Shown here: positions 26,675-37,022 of the stretch, piece after piece
How the letters are laid out: every line of letters starts with the position of its first letter
Position numbering within the stretch: position 1 is the first letter of the stretch
From: Planctomyces sp. SH-PL14
GTDB lineage: Bacteria; Planctomycetota; Planctomycetia; Planctomycetales; Planctomycetaceae
Reading direction: 5' to 3'
Assembly: GCF_001610835.1 (NCBI RefSeq)
Contig: NZ_CP011270.1
Span: 4,916,001 to 4,980,000, forward strand
DNA: 64,000 bases
Program-made: the position numbers and the translations under genes
Notes under the pieces: model-generated
Database searches by the model: none
Told to the model about the DNA's origin: nothing
What the model saw: only the letters and a program-made list of their open reading frames with translations

Positions 26675-27637
26675 ATGACGGCGCACTGGATCCTCCGAGC
26701 AGCACCGGGCCTCCTGGCCCTCCTCGCCGGCGCCTTCGCCCTCCTGGCTCTTCTGTACATCCGCCGTCGCGAACTGAGCGTCCGCCGCCTCGCCTACATC
26801 GTCGGCAACGAGTCGGGCGGCGTGCAGAGCGTCAGCTTCGTCCTCACCGTGCCGCTCTTCATCTTCTTTGTCATGTTCATGGTCCAGATCGGACAGATCA
26901 TGATCGGCATGATGGTGGTCCACTACGCCGCCTTCGCCGCCTCGCGGGCCGCGCAGGTCTGGATCCCCGCCAGCGTCCCCGGCACCTTTGTCGGCCTGGG
27001 GCCGAACGAGTTCCCCCAGGACATCGACGTCCGCCAGCCAATCCTCCTCGACGGCAACACGATCGCGGCCTCCTCGGACCGCAAGCGGGAGAAGATCTGG
27101 ACCGCGGCCGTCCTGGCCTGCGCCCCCATCGCCCCCTCCCGCGCCTCGCGGACCGCCACGACATCCTCGTTCCCGCTCACACAGCACCTTGCCGCGCTCC
27201 AGACCTTTTACCCCCGCTTCGATCCCGCGGCGGCCACCAACGGCGCCATTCCCGCGCGGCTCGCCAACAAGCTCACCTACAGCGCCGCCAACACCCGCGT
27301 TTACCTCACGCTCCAGGACCGCTCCTCGGGGCCGCCGCAGAGCTCGGAAACCTACAACCCGTCGAGCCATCCGGACATCCCCTACCGCCCGTATGAAGCG
27401 GGATGGCAGGACCCCGCCATGCTCGTCGTGCAGCACGACTTCCGGATCCTTCCCGGCCCGGCCCGCAGGTTTGCCCAGTACGTCGTCGATCGCTACGGTC
27501 GCTACCCGATCCGCCCCAACGGAAGCGTCTACCAGATCACCTTGTCCGCCTCGACAACCCTGACCATCGAAGGGCTGAAGTCCGTCCGCCCGGTCACGGA
27601 ACCTGATCCGCTTTCGGGCCAAGGAACCGCTCCCTGA
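26675..27637 (+). CDS. TadE/TadG-like pilus-assembly or prepilin-like membrane protein
   Basis: A 320-residue protein with two hydrophobic segments: an N-terminal one (residues 9-27) and the block ESGGVQSVSFVLTVPLFIFF at about 45-64, which continues hydrophobic. The latter carries the Gly-Gly-Glu/Val-rich start and long helix typical of TadE-like minor pilins, followed by HYAAFAASRAAQVW. The C-terminal part would lie outside the membrane. The gene's stop overlaps the start of the transporter gene downstream (TGATG at 27635-27639), so the two are translationally coupled. No tad secretion ATPase is nearby. The domain call is moderate, the gene itself firm. Confidence 0.68.
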   Translation: MTAHWILRAAPGLLALLAGAFALLALLYIRRRELSVRRLAYIVGNESGGVQSVSFVLTVPLFIFFVMFMVQIGQIMIGMMVVHYAAFAASRAAQVWIPASVPGTFVGLGPNEFPQDIDVRQPILLDGNTIAASSDRKREKIWTAAVLACAPIAPSRASRTATTSSFPLTQHLAALQTFYPRFDPAAATNGAIPARLANKLTYSAANTRVYLTLQDRSSGPPQSSETYNPSSHPDIPYRPYEAGWQDPAMLVVQHDFRILPGPARRFAQYVVDRYGRYPIRPNGSVYQITLSASTTLTIEGLKSVRPVTEPDPLSGQGTAP

Positions 27638-28875
27638 TGTCTGGTTTCGAAACTGTGGACTTCGGCCGCTACCACGGCCTGATCGGCTTCGTCGCGCTGC
27701 TTCTCGTGGGGCTGGCGGTCTCGAACAACCGCCGCAAGATCGACTGGCGGCCGGTCGTGTGGGGGCTTGTCCTGCAGTTCGGCTTTGCCCTCGTCACGCT
27801 CAAGACCGAGCAGGGGAAGTGGCTCTTCTCCCGCGCGGACGAACTGGCCCGGCAGCTCCTCGCCTTCGCGGACTCGGGGACGACGCTCCTGCTCGCCTCG
27901 CATGTCGACGGCCAGGTCTCGGCGACGCTCGAGAACCTCGCCTTCCGCACGCTGCCGACGGTGATCTTCTTCTCCGCTCTGACGTCGCTGCTCTACCACC
28001 TCGGGATCATGCAGCTCATCGTCAAGGTCTTCGCCTGGACGATGGTCCGCACGATGGGGACCAGCGGGGCCGAGTCCCTCAGCTGCTCGGCCGATATCTT
28101 CGTCGGCCAGACCGAAGCGCCGCTGCTGGTGAAGCCGTACCTCGCCACCATGACCCGTTCGGAGCTTGTCGCCATCATGGCCGCGGGATACGGGACGATC
28201 GCCGGCGGCGTGATGATGGTCTACATCGCGCTGCTCAAGGATGTCCCGGGGATCGCCGGCCACATGCTGACCGCCTCGGTCATGAACGCCCCGGCAGCCC
28301 TCGTCTTCGCCAAGCTGATGTACCCGGAGGACGGCGAGCCCGTGACGCGGGGAACGCTGCACGTGCCGATCGAGAAGCAGACGATCAACGTCTTCGAGGC
28401 GGTTGCCGCCGGCGCTTCGGACGGACTCAAGCTGACCGCCAACATCGCCGCCATGCTGCTCGCCTTCACGGCCCTCGTCGCCATGCTGAATGCCGGTCTG
28501 CAGCTCACCGGTTTGTCCCTGGACCAGATCCTCGGCATCCCGTTCCGCCCGCTTGCCTGGGCGATGGGGGCGACCGGCAGCGACACGACCGTGCTGGCGA
28601 ACCTGCTCGGCAAGAAAACCGCCCTCAATGAGTTCCTGGCCTACCGGGACATGCAGGGTGTCGTGGGCCAGATCTCCCCGCGGACAGCGATCATCGCCAG
28701 CTATGCGCTGTGCGGGTTTGCGAACTTCGCCTCGATCGGCGTCCAGATCGGCGGCCTGAGCGCGATGTGTCCCGAGCGGCGGAAGGACGTCTCCGAGCTC
28801 TCGCTGCGGTCGATGGCCGCGGGCGCGATGGCCTCGTGTCTCAGCGGCTGCCTCGCGGGTGTTCTTGTCGGGTGA
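27637..28875 (+). CDS. Concentrative nucleoside transporter (NupC/CNT family)
   Basis: An inner-membrane symporter importing nucleosides with Na+ or H+. The 412-residue protein is mostly transmembrane. It shows the family motifs GTSGAESLSCSADIFVGQTE in the middle and ANRL-type substitutes near TALNEFLAYRDM, then YALCGFANFASIGVQIG near the end. NupC-type proteins have about 400 residues, which matches. The ATG overlaps the stop of the TadE-like gene, an unexplained pairing. Repeat copy E starts 21 bp after its stop. Confidence 0.92.
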   Translation: MSGFETVDFGRYHGLIGFVALLLVGLAVSNNRRKIDWRPVVWGLVLQFGFALVTLKTEQGKWLFSRADELARQLLAFADSGTTLLLASHVDGQVSATLENLAFRTLPTVIFFSALTSLLYHLGIMQLIVKVFAWTMVRTMGTSGAESLSCSADIFVGQTEAPLLVKPYLATMTRSELVAIMAAGYGTIAGGVMMVYIALLKDVPGIAGHMLTASVMNAPAALVFAKLMYPEDGEPVTRGTLHVPIEKQTINVFEAVAAGASDGLKLTANIAAMLLAFTALVAMLNAGLQLTGLSLDQILGIPFRPLAWAMGATGSDTTVLANLLGKKTALNEFLAYRDMQGVVGQISPRTAIIASYALCGFANFASIGVQIGGLSAMCPERRKDVSELSLRSMAAGAMASCLSGCLAGVLVG

Positions 28876-28896
28876 AGATCCCGATGGCCCATGTCG

Positions 28897-29226
28897 CGTC
28901 CTTGCCGGCACGACGCTGTTTGCTCAAACCCAACGTGCGACGGCAGCCGGGGGGCAAGGGGCCAAAGAAACAACACAGGCCCCTTGCCGCCGGAGGCGCT
29001 TCCATGAGGAACCGTGGTACGCCACGGGTGTCCGCTTTGTGATACCAGCGTTGAGAACTCAACGCTCGCCTTGGGAGCCCCGCGGGTTGGTGGGGGGGCA
29101 TACGACACGGTGTCCGCGTCTGGACACGGCGCGCTTCAGACAGTTCTCGACGGCCAGGCCTCCGGCGGGCAAAGGGGCGTTGCCCCTCTGCACTCCCCAC
29201 CAGGGGTGCCCCCTGGACCCCGGTCT
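28897..29226 (+). repeat. Dispersed structured repeat, copy E (full length, inverted tip cassette)
   Basis: Plus-orientation copy between convergent genes. Its left arm carries the long cassette in the opposite orientation to copy A (GGCCAAAGAAACAACACAGG instead of its complement), while the right arm has a short CGTT tip. The central part holds a perfect small hairpin, AGCGTTGA with TCAACGCT, and the TGTCC/GGACA hairpin. Confidence 0.9.
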
Positions 29227-29243
29227 TCAGACTTCCCTCCACC

Positions 29244-30263
29244 TCAGAGCGTTTCCACCTCCGAGTCCCGCCGCTGCAGCCACAACAGCCGCTTGCGGTA
29301 TCGACCTGCCCACTTCGACTCCGGATCTCGCTCAAGGACCGTGTCGACATATTGCAGGGCCGCCTCATAGTCGTGACCCCGCGCCGCCTGTTCCGCCTTG
29401 TAGCCGAGCCAGATCTCAAGCCACGGCGCCCAGAAGAGCGAGACCACGACCGCGGCCGCCATCGCCAGGCCTCCCACGGCTCCCACCGCCCTGGGGACCG
29501 GCTGGCGGGCCGTGAAAGCCAGTCCCGTCGCCAGCCCCCACAGGAGACCCGCGACATGCGCAGCGTTGGCGATCGGCAGCAGGTCCAGCCACGTGACGAT
29601 AAAGCACACGCCCAGCCAACCGAGCAGCATCACCAGATTGGCCCGATGGATGACGCGCCGGAATTCCGGATACCGCGCGACGCCGGCCCAGAGAAAGCCG
29701 AAGATCGCGAAGACGACACCCGAGAAGCCGATCCCCGTCGATCCGCTCGCCGCCAGTTGAATCCCCGTGGTGATCGGCGCGGAGGCGAGACAGAACAGCA
29801 GGAATTTCCACGGGCCGACGGTCCGCTCCATCGTGCTGCCGAGGGTCCAGGTGGCCATCATGTTCAGGACCACGTGCCAGAAGTCGACGTGGACAAAGGC
29901 CGCCGGCCAGAGCGCCCAGTAGGCTCCGCTCCAGATCTCGTCGGCGATGCGGACGCCATACGGCCTCAGCTGGGGGATCAGCTCGGGCTTCGAATCCCCC
30001 GAGTTGACCCACACCCAGATCCCCAGGCAGGTCAGGATGATGAGACGGGTCACCCGGACTCCGCGGTCGATCGCCGGTCGCGGGATCGGCACACGTCGGA
30101 CCGTCGGAGCCGGTCCCGGAGAGGCGGAAGCCGGCGTCGTCGCAGCGACGCGGTCCAGGGCCGGCCCCGCTGACGGCGGAATCCGCACGGCCCCCTCGGG
30201 AGCCGAGGGGGCGGGGGGCACGGGAGCGGGGGTAGTCGGTTCGGGCGTTGGTTCGGAATTCAT
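29244..30263 (-). CDS. Rhomboid-family intramembrane serine protease
   Basis: Cleaves transmembrane proteins within the bilayer. After a 65-residue Pro/Ala-rich cytoplasmic N-terminus come about six or seven transmembrane helices. The catalytic dyad is Ser181 in GFSGVVFAIFG and His236 in NAAHVAGLLWG. The upstream HVDFWHVVLNM motif (124-134) provides the conserved His and Asn of the family. The C-terminal 40 residues are soluble and TPR-like (YEAALQYVDTVLERDPES). Length is 339 residues. It precedes nothing on the same strand for 18 bp except repeat E, and lies 12 bp after the TlpA-like gene, so the two probably form one transcript. Confidence 0.93.
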   Translation of the reverse strand: MNSEPTPEPTTPAPVPPAPSAPEGAVRIPPSAGPALDRVAATTPASASPGPAPTVRRVPIPRPAIDRGVRVTRLIILTCLGIWVWVNSGDSKPELIPQLRPYGVRIADEIWSGAYWALWPAAFVHVDFWHVVLNMMATWTLGSTMERTVGPWKFLLFCLASAPITTGIQLAASGSTGIGFSGVVFAIFGFLWAGVARYPEFRRVIHRANLVMLLGWLGVCFIVTWLDLLPIANAAHVAGLLWGLATGLAFTARQPVPRAVGAVGGLAMAAAVVVSLFWAPWLEIWLGYKAEQAARGHDYEAALQYVDTVLERDPESKWAGRYRKRLLWLQRRDSEVETL

Positions 30264-30275
30264 CAGTCGGAAGGC

Positions 30276-31673
30276 CTATCGGGCCTTCAGAGCATACTGG
30301 ATTCCGGACTCAAGTTGCTCGATCGGCAGCGGAGCGGCAAGGACCCGGGCGTTTCCGTCGATCAGCCAGTAGGTCGGGACGTTCGTCACGCCGTAGTGGG
30401 CCGCCACGGGATTCCGCGTCCCGCGCTGGTTCGGCGAGGAGTGGAAAATCTGCCGCCAGGCGATGCCGTTCTTCCCCATGTACTCTTCGAGACCGAGCTC
30501 GTCGCGGTCCATGTTGATCCCGACCACCGAGAACCCCTGCTGGCCGTACTTCTTCTCCATCGCCAGGAGCTGGGGCAGGTGCTGGTTGAAGGTCCCCGAG
30601 TCCTTCGACCAGAAGACGATCAGGAGCGGCCGTCCGCGGTAGTCCGAAAGATTGAAGAACCCGCCGTCGAGCGTCGGCCCGCCGAACTCCGTCAGTGTCT
30701 GGCCGGGGAGGCGGATCCGCCGCAGGATGCCGGCGACCTCGTCGGCGAATGGTGTTTTGGGATACTTCGATTCGACCAGCTCGTAGCAGATCTTCCCTTC
30801 GGCCGGCTGGTTGAAGAACTCGCACAGGCGTCCGGCGGTCATGAGCGCGATCGCGCCGCGGTTCGTCTGCGACGGGAAGTTCTCGGCGAAGAGCCGCGCC
30901 TGCCGGGCGCAGGCGATGACGGTGTTCGGATCCTGCTTGCCCTGCTGTTCGGCCAGCGTCTGCGAGAGGAGGACGACCTTGTAGCCCGCCTCGGAGGCGG
31001 CAAAGGAGTCTGCCTTGCGGCGATGGAGCGAGACGGCGTCGCGGCTCAGGAGGTCCGCCTGTTCCTTCTCTCCGGCGAGAGCCAGCGACATCCGGGCGTC
31101 GCACAGGTAGTGGACGGCGTTGTTGAACAGGGTTTCCTTCGAGGCGTCCTTGGTGGTCGCCACGATGACCTGCATCGCCTTGTCGATGATGAGGTGGCAG
31201 CGGCGGCTGACTTCCGCGACGCTCTGCTGTTCGGTGAGCTTGCGTTCCTGGAACTGGCCGGGCTTGCCCGGGACCGGCTCCTTGACGACATCGACCGGGG
31301 CGGACTTGAGCCGCGCCATCTCGCGGAGCAGGGCCTCGGGGCTCCCGGGAGCGACCTTCAGGTCCTTCTCGTCGTCATCGGTGGCAAAGACGTCGACCCC
31401 CTCGTCGTCGCCGGGGTCGACCTTCTTCTTCTCGCCGGCGGTCAGGACGATCCCCGAGTCCGGCTTGCCGGAGTCGATCGGCTGCAGCGCCGGCGGAGCG
31501 GCCAGCTCGGTCAGCGCCGCGGTCTGAACTTCGTCAGCGCTCGACTGTCCTTCGGCGACGGTCCCCGTCGGTGTTCCGTTACCGCATCCGGAGGCGAGCG
31601 CCAGTCCCAGCAGGAGTCCGGTCGAGAGGCGACCGTTGGCAATGGAAGAGTGCTCCGGGGAAATCCGTTTCAT
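30276..31673 (-). CDS. TlpA-like lipoprotein with thioredoxin fold lacking the CXXC motif
   Basis: A 465-residue lipoprotein, with the lipobox at LASGC (Cys30), followed by a charged linker, a helical TPR-like region (about 110-320) and a C-terminal thioredoxin-like domain (about 325-460). That domain has the AhpC/TlpA layout (LPGQTLTEFGGPTLDG, VVGINMDRD, and the cis-Pro loop NVPTYWLID). However, where WCXXC should stand it reads FWSKDSGTF (354-362), so both redox cysteines are missing. A thiol-redox role is therefore unlikely; binding or structural use fits better. It lies 12 bp upstream of the rhomboid gene, suggesting an envelope-protein operon. Confidence 0.85.
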   Translation of the reverse strand: MKRISPEHSSIANGRLSTGLLLGLALASGCGNGTPTGTVAEGQSSADEVQTAALTELAAPPALQPIDSGKPDSGIVLTAGEKKKVDPGDDEGVDVFATDDDEKDLKVAPGSPEALLREMARLKSAPVDVVKEPVPGKPGQFQERKLTEQQSVAEVSRRCHLIIDKAMQVIVATTKDASKETLFNNAVHYLCDARMSLALAGEKEQADLLSRDAVSLHRRKADSFAASEAGYKVVLLSQTLAEQQGKQDPNTVIACARQARLFAENFPSQTNRGAIALMTAGRLCEFFNQPAEGKICYELVESKYPKTPFADEVAGILRRIRLPGQTLTEFGGPTLDGGFFNLSDYRGRPLLIVFWSKDSGTFNQHLPQLLAMEKKYGQQGFSVVGINMDRDELGLEEYMGKNGIAWRQIFHSSPNQRGTRNPVAAHYGVTNVPTYWLIDGNARVLAAPLPIEQLESGIQYALKAR

Positions 31674-31807
31674 GGCGTCGATTCCTTTCGAACGCGGCGA
31701 TGCGGCCGTTTCTGCCGCCCCGTTCTAAGCGAATCCGCCAATCCGGGACAAGAGCGAATCCCGGCGGGCCCAGGGGAGCGAGAGGACGAAAGGGGACGCG
31801 GCGAGCC

Positions 31808-31836
31808 GGGGGTGGGGCGGGGGACGAGGGGCGGGG
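31808..31836 (+). other. Strong G-quadruplex motif
   Basis: Five runs of 5, 4, 5, 4 and 4 G on the + strand are separated by loops of 1, 1, 4 and 1 nt, inside the 245-bp gap between two minus-strand genes. The + strand is the template for those genes, so in RNA it would appear as C runs. A fold could act at DNA level during transcription of the TlpA-like gene. Confidence 0.5.
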
Positions 31837-31918
31837 CTCAAAGGGTGAGCCGCCACCCCGAGCGCCTGGAGCGTCGTCACCCTCTTTGTCCCGCCCCGTT
31901 GTCCCACCCGTTCCGTTC

Positions 31919-32401
31919 TCAGCGTCCCGGAGGGCGGGCCGATGCGGTTCCGGCGGGCGCCAGGACCGCGGCCGAGCCGCCGGGAGCCGCCTTCTTCGCC
32001 GACTCGAAGGCGACGCTCAGGTCGCCGACTTTCCCCGCGCCATCCTTGCGGATCGTGAGCCGCACCGGTTTGACCGCGGGAACGGCGCCCATCGTCGTCG
32101 CGTCCGGCCGGAGAGTCGCGTCGAACTCCCCTTCGGCGGCTCCATCGCCTTCGCCGAACGTGGAGAGCTGAAACGTCCCATCCGACTGCACCCGGCCGAT
32201 CGCCCCCGGCTGCTTCGGGTCGGGCTTCACCGGAGTCAACGTCAGCCGGCCGGTCGTGGCGGGCTTGCCGTCGATCGTGATCTGTCCCTTCGCCGGCACG
32301 ACCGGCGGCCGGTCAGGGCCACTCTTGCCGCATCCCGCAAGGGCCGCGGCCAGCGCGATCAACATCCAGTGGCAGGGGAACGGCCTGACAATGCTTTTCA
32401 C
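31919..32401 (-). CDS. Small lipoprotein typical of DUF1559 neighbourhoods
   Basis: The GTG start at 32401 yields a 160-residue product with a lipoprotein signal (LALAGC-type lipobox, Cys24). Next comes KGQITIDGKPATTGRLTLTP and further beta-type segments, which resemble the transthyretin/carboxypeptidase-regulatory-like fold. The C-terminal 30 residues are rich in Ala, Pro and Gly. Small lipoproteins of this kind commonly follow DUF1559 genes in planctomycetes, and here it lies 95 bp behind one on the same strand. Role unknown, presumably in the periplasm or on the cell surface. The frame is open far upstream into the DUF1559 gene, but only this start gives a signal. Confidence 0.75.
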   Translation of the reverse strand: MKSIVRPFPCHWMLIALAAALAGCGKSGPDRPPVVPAKGQITIDGKPATTGRLTLTPVKPDPKQPGAIGRVQSDGTFQLSTFGEGDGAAEGEFDATLRPDATTMGAVPAVKPVRLTIRKDGAGKVGDLSVAFESAKKAAPGGSAAVLAPAGTASARPPGR

Positions 32402-32496
32402 AATCCAACCTCGGTGCGCAGAGCCATTTTCGATCCGCTGAACGCGGACATCGATCCGCCGAAGGCGGACCGCAGACTGCAATTCCTGAGATGACC

Positions 32497-33516
32497 TCAG
32501 TCGACGACCGGCTTGATCTCGCCCCGTCCGCCGTTCATGGTGTGGAGGGCATTCCACACATTGGACTGCGGGGCCGGGCCGCTGTACTGATGGCCGTAGG
32601 GAATCGACTGGATCGACTCGCTCAGGAACTTGACCGAGCCGTCGGAGAACAGGAAGTGGGCGCCCCCTTCGTGGTCGCTTCCCGCGGCGTACCACTCGGA
32701 GTTCATCCCCAGGAACGACATGTAGCTGGGAGCCCAGGCGTACGGAGCGGCCCGCCACCAGAACGGCGGTTCGACCGCGGTGGTGCCGTCCGGGTTCTTG
32801 TCGACGCCGATCGCATTCATCGTCACGGGATGCGTGTGCGTGGCCAGCAGGGCGCTGCGGAAAACGCGATCACCCCCGACGCGGAGCCGTCCTCCACCCC
32901 CCTGGTCCGAGCCGGTGTAGCCGGAGGAGCACGTCTCGCCGATCATGATCGTGTTCGAGGTCCCATCCTTGATCTTGTTGATCGAGGTGAACTTGCCCAG
33001 GGTGAAGACTCCGCCGTGTTCGTCTTCGCGGGACCACCAGTCGTATCCCTGGGACGCGCCGTAGCTCGTCCAGGCGATGCCGTGCGGAAGCGAGTCGAAG
33101 CCCGGGTCGGACGGGCACATGGCGGTCTGGAGCTTGACCGCCTGGGCGGTCAGGTTGGGAGCGACCTGCTGGTTCAGCAGCGGCGCGCTCAGGTCCAGTT
33201 TGTTGTACACCGCCGCCTGGTCCAGTTGCGGCAGGATCGACACCAGCCACGAGTAGTGACGGGGCTGGGCGTTGGGACCGGGCTGATTGACCCAGATGGC
33301 GTCGGCCGGAAACGTTCCAAACGTTTCGTGGTAGCCGTGCATGGCGACCCCCAGCTGCTTCATGTTGTTCCGGCACTGAGAGGCCCGTGCGGCCTCGCGT
33401 GCCTGTTGAACGGCAGGGAGCAGGATCGCAACAAGCACCGCGATGATCGCGATGACGACCAGAAGCTCAATCAACGTAAAAGCAGGACGTGAATGACCCG
33501 AGCGCAAGCGGCGCAT
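32497..33516 (-). CDS. DUF1559 pseudopilin-like protein
   Basis: A 339-residue protein with an N-terminal type IV prepilin leader: RPAFTLIELLVVIAIIAVLV with the conserved Glu five residues after the cleavage site, followed by LLPAVQQAREAAR. The C-terminal part has the family's HFLFSDGSVKFLSE block (H-X9-DG type). DUF1559 is hugely expanded in planctomycetes; proteins are thought to be processed by prepilin peptidase and to form or decorate surface structures. ATG 33516 is chosen because translation from 33624 would put 36 residues before the leader. A promoter-like sequence lies about 100 bp upstream. It is followed by the small lipoprotein gene. Confidence 0.9.
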   Translation of the reverse strand: MRRLRSGHSRPAFTLIELLVVIAIIAVLVAILLPAVQQAREAARASQCRNNMKQLGVAMHGYHETFGTFPADAIWVNQPGPNAQPRHYSWLVSILPQLDQAAVYNKLDLSAPLLNQQVAPNLTAQAVKLQTAMCPSDPGFDSLPHGIAWTSYGASQGYDWWSREDEHGGVFTLGKFTSINKIKDGTSNTIMIGETCSSGYTGSDQGGGGRLRVGGDRVFRSALLATHTHPVTMNAIGVDKNPDGTTAVEPPFWWRAAPYAWAPSYMSFLGMNSEWYAAGSDHEGGAHFLFSDGSVKFLSESIQSIPYGHQYSGPAPQSNVWNALHTMNGGRGEIKPVVD

Positions 33517-33611
33517 GCGAATACTCCTGTAGACAGGGAGACACGCGAACGGAGATATGACCGAAGAATCCGGAGAGAACCGGAGGGGGATGTGACCTGA
33601 ATAGGTATCGT

Positions 33612-33641
33612 TGATTACATCCAAAAAAAACGAATCGTCAA
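33612..33641 (-). promoter_or_regulatory. Putative sigma70 promoter of the DUF1559 gene
   Basis: On the minus strand TTGACG (33636-33641) and TAATCA (33612-33617) are separated by 18 nt. A T8 run lies in the spacer. It is the only good match in the 245-bp gap before the DUF1559 start. Confidence 0.45.
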
Positions 33642-33761
33642 CAATCGATCTGAAAGATTGTTTGCTCGCTCAGCAGAAGTTGCGGCGCGGAGCGATGAGG
33701 GCGCTTTGGAAAGCGCGGCAAGGTCGGGGGAGGCAGCGGACGACGCGCCGCCCCGCTCCGG

Positions 33762-35828
<2,067 letters not shown>

Positions 35829-35974
35829 TTAACCACGCAATCTCGTCGTAGGGCCGGCGGCGGAGAAACTCTCAAGAATGCCGGAAAAATGTCGATCTAT
35901 GGTGGGCACTTGAGGCAGGAAGCCGCAAGGGCGAAGGAATTCATCAAAGTTGGCGTGTGGGCAGGGAGGCTGGT

Positions 35975-36787
35975 ATGCGCGTGATCGCGGTCATGAATCA
36001 GAAGGGTGGAGTCGGCAAGACCACCTCCAGCGTCAACATCGCCGCGGGACTGGCCCGCGCTGGCCGCCGCGTCTGTCTGATCGACCTCGATCCCCAGGCC
36101 CACTCGTCGATCCATCTCGGCCTGGAAGCGACCGGGAAGGATTCCATCTACCAGATCTTCGCCGGGGCCAAGGCGTTCAACGACGTCCGGCAGATGATCT
36201 CGAGCAACCTCTGGATCGCCCCCGCCGATCTCGACCTGGCGGCGACCGAGCTGGAGCTCGTCGACGCTCCCGGCCGCGAGTTCGTCCTCCGCAAAGCTCT
36301 CGAAGAGGCCAAGGCGAGCGAGCAGTTCGATTACGTGATCCTCGACTGCCCTCCGTCGCTCGGCGTCCTGACGATCAACGCCCTGACCGCCGCCACGGAA
36401 GTCTTTATTCCGCTCCAGCCGCACTTCTTCGCCCTCCAGGGGCTGTCGAAGCTCCTCGAAACGACCGCCCTCGTCGCCCGGCGACTCAACAGGAATCTCA
36501 AGGTCAGCGGGATCCTGCTCTGCCTGTTCGAGACCGGCACCCGCCTGGCGACCGACGTCACGGACGACCTGCTGCGGTTCCTCCGCAATTCCGATCCGCA
36601 GGCCCCGTGGGCGGGAGCCAAGGTCTTCGGCACCCGGATTCGCCGGAATATCAAGCTTGCCGAAGCTCCCAGCTTTGCCCAGTCCATCTTTGAATACGCC
36701 CCCGGTTCGTCGGGAGCCCAGGACTACGGCAACCTGGTCACGGAAATGCTCTCCGCGGAGCCGGGCTTCGTGGCTCAGGCGGCCTGA
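35975..36787 (+). CDS. ParA/Soj-family ATPase
   Basis: A deviant Walker A ATPase that positions DNA or protein cargo on the nucleoid. The N-terminus carries QKGGVGKTT (Lys10 and Lys15), followed by [11 protein letters not shown] (A' region) and [10 protein letters not shown] (Walker B). ATG 35975 follows GGGAGG; the upstream in-frame GTG at 35957 is less well placed. Predicted length is 270 residues, a standard ParA. No parB follows and no parS-like sequence was noticed, so this is probably one of several orphan ParA/MinD-like paralogues rather than the chromosome-partition pair. Its cargo cannot be guessed. Confidence 0.88.
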   Translation: MRVIAVMNQKGGVGKTTSSVNIAAGLARAGRRVCLIDLDPQAHSSIHLGLEATGKDSIYQIFAGAKAFNDVRQMISSNLWIAPADLDLAATELELVDAPGREFVLRKALEEAKASEQFDYVILDCPPSLGVLTINALTAATEVFIPLQPHFFALQGLSKLLETTALVARRLNRNLKVSGILLCLFETGTRLATDVTDDLLRFLRNSDPQAPWAGAKVFGTRIRRNIKLAEAPSFAQSIFEYAPGSSGAQDYGNLVTEMLSAEPGFVAQAA

Positions 36788-37022
36788 GCGGATCGCCGGC
36801 TCGCGCCGTGGCTGGCCGGGCAGGAGAAGCAGGGCAGGGGAAGCCGGATGCGGATCGGGAGGGCGTCCGGTTTCCAGGACTTCAGGCAAAGTTCAGAGCC
36901 CGGCGGGTGTTCTGCAAAATTTGCCAATTCGGAAGCCGGTCCGCCGATCCGGGTGGGAGTGTTCGGCCTGACGACATACCGTTTCCGGTGACCCGCGGTC
37001 CCGGAACGGAGTCCTTGTCAGT

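Noticed and set aside
35975-36787. ParA gene as sign of a plasmid origin or the chromosome-partition locus
   Set aside because: No parB, parS or replication gene lies nearby and the neighbours (ligA, rRNA) are chromosomal.
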